The notes beneath the pieces were generated by a model. That model did no database searches and had not been told where the DNA came from. It was given only the letters and a program-made list of their open reading frames with translations. The translations under genes were made by a program, and so were the position numbers. 11,380 nt of DNA, taken from NCBI GenBank assembly GCA_002314725.1, contig DCGV01000048.1, positions 1 to 11,380 on the forward strand. Direction: 5' to 3'. Positions 7,112-11,380 of this stretch are shown in pieces. This DNA comes from Bacteroidales bacterium UBA1769 (GTDB lineage: Bacteria; Bacteroidota; Bacteroidia; Bacteroidales; UBA932). Each line of letters starts with the position of its first letter. Positions within the stretch are counted from its first letter, which is position 1.

Positions 7112-8437
7112 ATGCTCTATCGAATAATTATTAGTAATTACAAGTCTTTTGCTGAGGTTCAGCAATTTGATGCTTTTCCAAATCCCAGAAGGGATAATTT
7201 TCTTCAACATATACATCGAGGCGCTCCAGTTCCAGTGTTGAAGGAAAGTGCTATCTATGGTGCAAATGGTTCTGGGAAATCTAATTTTGTACAAGCTTTA
7301 TCGTTTCTGAAACGATATGTGGTTACAGAAATGGATATTCCTGTGTTGCGCTCATGGTATGTAGATAATCGATTCCGCTTACCAGTTTCCGATGAATCAC
7401 AACCAATTGAGTTTACCTTGGAGTTTGGTATTGGTGAGTCGATGTACATCTATAATGTTGCAATCAATCAAACTGGAATTGTTGAGGAAAACCTTTATAA
7501 GTCTGGGAGAGGAAAGGCTTCTCCGACTCCAATATTTACGCGTGAGAACACGCGTGTAAATTTCTTTATATCTACTATTGGAGAGGAGACGCGCCGAATT
7601 TTTATACGGCAATTGGCAGAAAATCCTGCTCTATCGGTTTTGGGTATCAATGGTAGGCAACGATTGACTGATTATCCGTTATTGGATGAGGCGTTTGACT
7701 GGTTTAAGAAATATCTGAAGATTGTTGCGATAGATAGAGATATGCCTTGGCTTATTGAGCAATTACTTGATCAAGAACAGATTCTTGATTTTGTCAACGA
7801 TATGTACTCAAAAATTGGCCTCGGAATAGAGAGAATGTCTATTGTTGAGTCTGATATAGAAGAGTGGATGAGTTCTCATGAAAGTGCTAAAAATACTTTG
7901 CTTAATAAAATGTTAGGGGCTCGCTCTGATGTCAAACATAGCATTAGCCAAATGAAAGATTCTGCCCCAGCATTTGATATTGTTGACCGAGATGGTCACC
8001 AAAAGGTACGAGAGTTCGTATTCCGTCAATTAGGACGTAATGGCTATGTGGGTGACATGGATGCAACTATGCAATCTACCGGAACCTTGCGATTACTTAC
8101 TCTTATTCCTGCAATCTATTATGCTACAAAGGAGGAGTGCACAGTGTTCGTAGATGAGATTGATAATGGTATTCACCCTATTCTAATAAAGAAACTCATA
8201 GAGTACTTTGGTAACGATACAGAGGCTAAAGGACAACTCATTTTTACTACACATGAGACAGCTTTACTTAATCAGAAAGAGTTGTTGCGTGCAGATGAAA
8301 TCTGGTTTACGGAAAAAGAAAATGGCGTTACAAGATTGTATTCGTTGAACGATTTTAAACCACATAAGACCATATCTATTGAAAATGGTTATTTGGAAGG
8401 ACGATATGGCGCTATTCCGTTTTTTGGCGAATTGTAA
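7112..8437 (+). CDS. AAA_21 / RloA-like ATPase (ABC/SMC-type, abortive-infection family)
   Basis: This 441-residue ATPase belongs to the ABC/SMC-like AAA15 or AAA_21 group. It starts with the characteristic strand LYRIIISNYKSF (2-13). Walker A is GANGSGKS (50-57), the signature-like segment QSTGTLRLL (321-329), Walker B TVFVDEIDNGIHP (344-356), and the switch histidine is in TTHET (379-383, His381). It ends EGRYGAIPFFGEL, as RloA-like proteins commonly do. No nuclease domain follows the ATPase core, so the output is probably provided by the RloB-domain partner. The RloB gene starts on the last base of this stop codon (TAATG, 8435-8439), indicating coupled translation and a stoichiometric complex. 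ATPase plus RloB pairs are known from restriction-linked Rlo loci and AbiL-like phage-abortive systems. A consensus promoter lies 33 bases upstream; no strong Shine-Dalgarno sequence precedes ATG 7112. The family call is firm; the exact system name is not. Confidence 0.88.
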   Translation: MLYRIIISNYKSFAEVQQFDAFPNPRRDNFLQHIHRGAPVPVLKESAIYGANGSGKSNFVQALSFLKRYVVTEMDIPVLRSWYVDNRFRLPVSDESQPIEFTLEFGIGESMYIYNVAINQTGIVEENLYKSGRGKASPTPIFTRENTRVNFFISTIGEETRRIFIRQLAENPALSVLGINGRQRLTDYPLLDEAFDWFKKYLKIVAIDRDMPWLIEQLLDQEQILDFVNDMYSKIGLGIERMSIVESDIEEWMSSHESAKNTLLNKMLGARSDVKHSISQMKDSAPAFDIVDRDGHQKVREFVFRQLGRNGYVGDMDATMQSTGTLRLLTLIPAIYYATKEECTVFVDEIDNGIHPILIKKLIEYFGNDTEAKGQLIFTTHETALLNQKELLRADEIWFTEKENGVTRLYSLNDFKPHKTISIENGYLEGRYGAIPFFGEL

Positions 8438-10353
8438 TGGACGTTAACTCGTTAATATATAGTAAGTTGGACGGAACTAAGGAGCAAAGGGTAATACCTG
8501 AAATGGAATTAAGACCCTTGCCCGATATAACTGTGCCCCCATCTTTGAATCTGTCTGCTGATTATCAGAAGCAAGATGGAGAACGGTCTCCGCAGTTATT
8601 GTTTGTTGTGTCTGGTGGAGCGGTTCGAGAGAAAAACTATTTACAACCATTACAAAATCTTCGTACCATCAAACTCGCTTTTGCTTCCAAATCAGGGCAG
8701 GGGTTATCACCTGCACAAATAGATGCATTGATATCGGATTATCTGTCAAAATCTGAATTTAGAACAGAAGGTGATGTTTATCATATAGAAGAAGGAGATT
8801 GTATCTTTGTACTTCAGGATGTGGATGTGTTTGAAGATGAACTTCAAACTATTCTACCCAATCAACCAAAAATGGTGCATTGGCTGATTAGCAATCCTTG
8901 CTTTGAGATATGGTTGTATTATCATTATGTATCTGATGATCCGCATGTGCGATTAGGGCAGATGGTGCCACTTTCCACTGCAGAACGTAGTCGGTGGCTG
9001 AAGAGGGAACTTAATAATCTTGTGCTCGGAGGTATTAGCCCTCAAAAGGCCATGGAACAATTGACTGTCGCTATTGATCGCGCTCAAAAATATTATCGGG
9101 AGGATGATGGAATTCCGTCCTTGTTTGCGACACGAGTGTATAAATTGGGGGAGCAAATTCAATCTGTTTCTGGTGATGAATTGCAGAAATTCTGGCGTAG
9201 AAAGCAAGACCAAATTGAAGCATATAAGGCTCGGAATGCAGAGGCTAAAATTCCTTATGCTAATTTGTCAGGAAAGAAGGTTGCCATGTTGCAGGCTGAT
9301 TTGCTTGGTATTGAACGAACTGCCAAACTTGATTTACCTGCCATTTTGGATCTTGATCAATCTGCAATGCAGTATGAAAATAAAGTGTTTACAGCTGCGT
9401 ATCAAATAGAAAAACGATACTTGGATGATGCTAAATCAGATGTGGTGGTTAATACGGCAGAATTGTTCATGCATTCAATTCTACAAGATGTGCGCAATTA
9501 TTATTCGTCACTTATAATGATGCAGTATCCGCTTTATTCGTACAATATAGATTATAATCACCTTGCAGATGCTTTTGCGAGAATGCAACTAACGGATGAA
9601 TATGTTGTATTGTCAACGATGCATCTTGCTCAATTGGGAGTTTCGTATTATAAGATAGCGGGATTCGGCGATCAGATTTATATCATGGAAAAGAAGTATG
9701 TCCCTCGTGTTATGTGGAAGGCGTATGAAGGCGATAATCCTGACTTTAAGGCGGTCGCGTCCGATTCGATGATATATTCAAATTTGCATCATGCGATAGA
9801 ATATGATGATACCTATGGAATAACGATGATGCGTGCTGCTCGTTTTCAAATTCCGGTAGATGGATGCTTCCGAATGTTATGCCTTAATGTTACTATAGAT
9901 AAGGAGATCGAAAGCCAACATGAGAAGATACATCCTCGTACATTGTTGGCCCTTCGGTATAATCCAAGCGATATTATTTGCTATAAAAATCACATTCGTT
10001 CCATTCGGCAATTAAATGATGATGGCACGATTCTTCTAAATCATGTTGCTGAACCGGTAATGGTAGATGAAATCTATCCAGTTGAGATTGATAGTGCTAT
10101 GGCGCATTCAGTTTATCATGATCCTGTGATAGCAGCATCTACTATTGGCTCTGATGGTAAGATCCCTATTCGAACAAGAAATGAAGACTATTTTATGAAC
10201 GCATTTAGAAATGTGATCTTATCGGATGGACATAATGCGCATGATGCGGTAGTCGAAAGCAATTTGCATTATATCCATGAAGTACAGCATTGGATGCAAA
10301 ACGTGATGGGGATTGCTGACCTTCGAATTCGATTTTCCGCAGAGTTTGCCTGA
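8437..10353 (+). CDS. RloB-domain protein with long unrecognised C-terminal region ending in HExxH
   Basis: This protein has 638 residues, whereas RloB proteins are usually about 200-230. After a roughly 50-residue proline-containing leader, the RloB/Toprim-like core runs to about 250. It shows the strand QLLFVVSGGAVREKNYL (53-69), VLQDVDVF (125-132) with Asp128 and Asp130, and the hallmark SNPCFEIWLYYHY (152-164). In typical RloB proteins the first strand ends in CEG with a catalytic-type Glu; here the equivalent is SGG, so that Glu is absent while Glu65 is kept. Residues about 250-638 match no family I recognise. They look like a mixed alpha/beta domain without membrane segments, and near the end YIHEVQHWMQ contains HExxH (His614, Glu615, His618), with Glu636 as a possible third ligand. 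Translation is coupled to the ATPase through TAATG. RloB core: firm. Function of the extension and any metallopeptidase role: unproven. Confidence 0.8.
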   Translation: MDVNSLIYSKLDGTKEQRVIPEMELRPLPDITVPPSLNLSADYQKQDGERSPQLLFVVSGGAVREKNYLQPLQNLRTIKLAFASKSGQGLSPAQIDALISDYLSKSEFRTEGDVYHIEEGDCIFVLQDVDVFEDELQTILPNQPKMVHWLISNPCFEIWLYYHYVSDDPHVRLGQMVPLSTAERSRWLKRELNNLVLGGISPQKAMEQLTVAIDRAQKYYREDDGIPSLFATRVYKLGEQIQSVSGDELQKFWRRKQDQIEAYKARNAEAKIPYANLSGKKVAMLQADLLGIERTAKLDLPAILDLDQSAMQYENKVFTAAYQIEKRYLDDAKSDVVVNTAELFMHSILQDVRNYYSSLIMMQYPLYSYNIDYNHLADAFARMQLTDEYVVLSTMHLAQLGVSYYKIAGFGDQIYIMEKKYVPRVMWKAYEGDNPDFKAVASDSMIYSNLHHAIEYDDTYGITMMRAARFQIPVDGCFRMLCLNVTIDKEIESQHEKIHPRTLLALRYNPSDIICYKNHIRSIRQLNDDGTILLNHVAEPVMVDEIYPVEIDSAMAHSVYHDPVIAASTIGSDGKIPIRTRNEDYFMNAFRNVILSDGHNAHDAVVESNLHYIHEVQHWMQNVMGIADLRIRFSAEFA

Positions 10354-10362
10354 GAATTCTCT

Positions 10363-10380
10363 ATTGATGTTTTCATCAAT
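10363..10380. terminator. Perfect hairpin after the RloB-domain gene (weak terminator candidate)
   Basis: ATTGATG-TTTT-CATCAAT is a perfect seven-base-pair stem with a four-base loop, starting nine bases after the stop codon. The stem is AT-rich and no T-tract follows, so intrinsic termination would be weak. Position alone makes it the best candidate for the end of the ATPase-RloB transcript. Confidence 0.35.
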
Positions 10381-10405
10381 CCATCATTCATCATTCATCA
10401 ATCAT
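10374..10405. repeat. Degenerate CATCAAT/CATCATT short tandem repeats
   Basis: The stretch holds consecutive copies of a seven-base unit varying between CATCAAT, CATCATT and CATTCAT. It fills the gap between the island and the GC-rich downstream gene, and its first unit is also the right arm of the hairpin. Such simple repeats can arise by slippage and mark a non-coding boundary; no function is shown. Confidence 0.45.
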
Positions 10406-10419
10406 AAATCTCCCCTCTC

Positions 10420-11380
10420 ATGAACCCCCGCAACTACTTCTTCCCCATAGCACCCTCCGTGCAACTCACCGAAGACCTCTCCGGTGCGCTCGTGTATGTC
10501 GATAACCAACTGGGCGCCAAGTCCACCAACGACCCCATTACAGGCATCTTCCTCTTCCGCACCAACCATCACGACCCGATAGACCCTTCCGATGACGCAT
10601 ACATGGTGGAGGAATACACCCTATACGAAGCGTGGTGGCATCGCGACCTCCCCTTCGATGCCCCCTTCGAAACCAAACTCAAGACCTACCTCGAAACCGG
10701 TGCTCTCTGGCTGGACAATGATCTTCTGAGTTGCTACGTCTTGCTCCACTCTCAGCATCCTCATACTTGGCGCAAGCGAAACAAGTACGGCATTGTGGAG
10801 TCATTCTGTGCCAATCATGCCAATTCCGATACATATCGCATGGTGCAGCATTATTTGGATGCACAGCGTCTTGTGCGTCCAGAGTATTCCCTCATTCACG
10901 ACTATCTAGAGTCGGTGGCTCCCAACCTGTATTCCGATATCCTGAACGAAATAACTGTCCGACTATGCGAAATGTACCAAGACAAACTGAATACCACCGG
11001 CCTTCCTACTACAGAGCCCTATCTCGTTTTTCTTGTTAATCTTGTTCACTCCAATATCCCCACATGGTGGCAGTGTTACGACCAATCGTATTATCCGTCA
11101 TCGCCCTACCGTAAAGCAAACCTCAACACTGACAATTTCTCCATCGAGGCAGTCCTGTTGGGTATGCTGGCTGCGTGCTATTGGCGCGAGCATCCCGATT
11201 TTTCTGTCAGCACCCGCATTCCGTTCGAGGCGGCTTCTCAACCTCTCCCTATTACCATGCGTGAGTTTTTATGGGAGGCTTATCTCTGTGCCCAAAGACC
11301 CCGAATCTACAAACTCCTGATCAACGAGGATTCATGTGACGTAAATCCCACTCGGGAAGATATCAAGCATGCTCTCCTTC
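10420..11380 (+). CDS. Unrecognised GC-rich protein, 5' part only (truncated by window end)
   Basis: From ATG 10420 one frame stays open for 320 codons to the edge of the window, so the 3' end is missing. The protein begins MNPRNYFFPIAPSVQLTEDL and is rich in Trp, Tyr and His in its first half, for example EAWWHRDLPF and WRKRNKYG. I see no signal peptide, no clear membrane helix and no P-loop or nuclease motif; a hydrophobic stretch near residues 265-275 (AVLLGMLAACYW) is too short and isolated to call. I do not recognise the family. Codon use is strongly GC-ending (ACC, CTC, TTC, CCC), unlike the AT-rich genes before it and like the left flank. It therefore probably belongs to the resident genome or an older insertion. 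Other open frames inside this interval lie in different phases and are shadows. Start choice rests on it being the first ATG after the spacer; no ribosome-binding site is visible. Confidence 0.65.
   Translation, partial: MNPRNYFFPIAPSVQLTEDLSGALVYVDNQLGAKSTNDPITGIFLFRTNHHDPIDPSDDAYMVEEYTLYEAWWHRDLPFDAPFETKLKTYLETGALWLDNDLLSCYVLLHSQHPHTWRKRNKYGIVESFCANHANSDTYRMVQHYLDAQRLVRPEYSLIHDYLESVAPNLYSDILNEITVRLCEMYQDKLNTTGLPTTEPYLVFLVNLVHSNIPTWWQCYDQSYYPSSPYRKANLNTDNFSIEAVLLGMLAACYWREHPDFSVSTRIPFEAASQPLPITMREFLWEAYLCAQRPRIYKLLINEDSCDVNPTREDIKHALL

Noticed and set aside
8437..10353. Possibility that the RloB gene is two genes joined by a sequencing error
   Set aside because: The frame is continuous through the region between the RloB core and the extension, with no stop, frameshift or spacer composition, so a true fusion is the simpler reading.
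10679..10864. 61-codon open frame on the minus strand, plus plus-strand frames at 10731-11039 and 11033-11320
   Set aside because: All lie inside the long frame open from 10420 to the window end and are in other phases; their translations are Ser/Arg/Cys-rich without domain features, as expected of shadows in GC-rich DNA.

Overview
The window reads as a piece of a Bacteroidales (phylum Bacteroidota) genome. The clearest sign is a promoter with the phylum-specific layout, TTTG followed by 20 bases and then TAATTTTG (7048-7079). Weak or absent Shine-Dalgarno sequences fit, and so does the tail of a Bacteroidales-type AAA-ATPase/PD-(D/E)XK gene at the left edge. Both edges (1-274 and 10420-11380) are visibly GC-rich, near 58-60% in the lines I counted. 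The middle (about 275-10353) is AT-rich, near 38-40%. I read the middle as a horizontally acquired defence island set into a richer background.

Left edge: the last 30 codons of a DUF1703-type ATPase abut a headless 3' remnant of a hexapeptide-repeat acetyltransferase. This marks an old recombination junction.

Island module 1 (351-6887): a ComEC-like metallo-beta-lactamase-fold protein overlaps, through ATGA, a 1355-residue protein. That protein joins a trypsin-like protease with an intact His-Asp-Ser triad to a NACHT/STAND NTPase and a long helical C-terminal region. MBL plus trypsin plus STAND is the composition of type 1 Avs (AVAST) anti-phage systems, but here protease and STAND are one polypeptide. 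A KAP-like P-loop NTPase follows after 67 bases and may be a third component. The likely logic is that the helical C-terminus senses a phage protein, the NTPase oligomerises, and the protease and possibly the MBL enzyme act as effectors.

Island module 2 (7112-10353): a separate promoter drives an AAA_21/RloA-like ATPase, coupled through TAATG to an RloB-domain protein. RloA/RloB-type pairs are known from abortive-infection (AbiL-like) loci. This RloB carries about 390 extra residues I do not recognise, ending in an HExxH motif, and it lacks the first Toprim glutamate.

Right edge: a short AT-rich spacer with a perfect hairpin and CATCATT-type repeats leads into a GC-rich unrecognised gene that stays open to the end of the window. 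All genes are on the + strand. I saw no tRNA, rRNA, CRISPR array, transposase or integrase.
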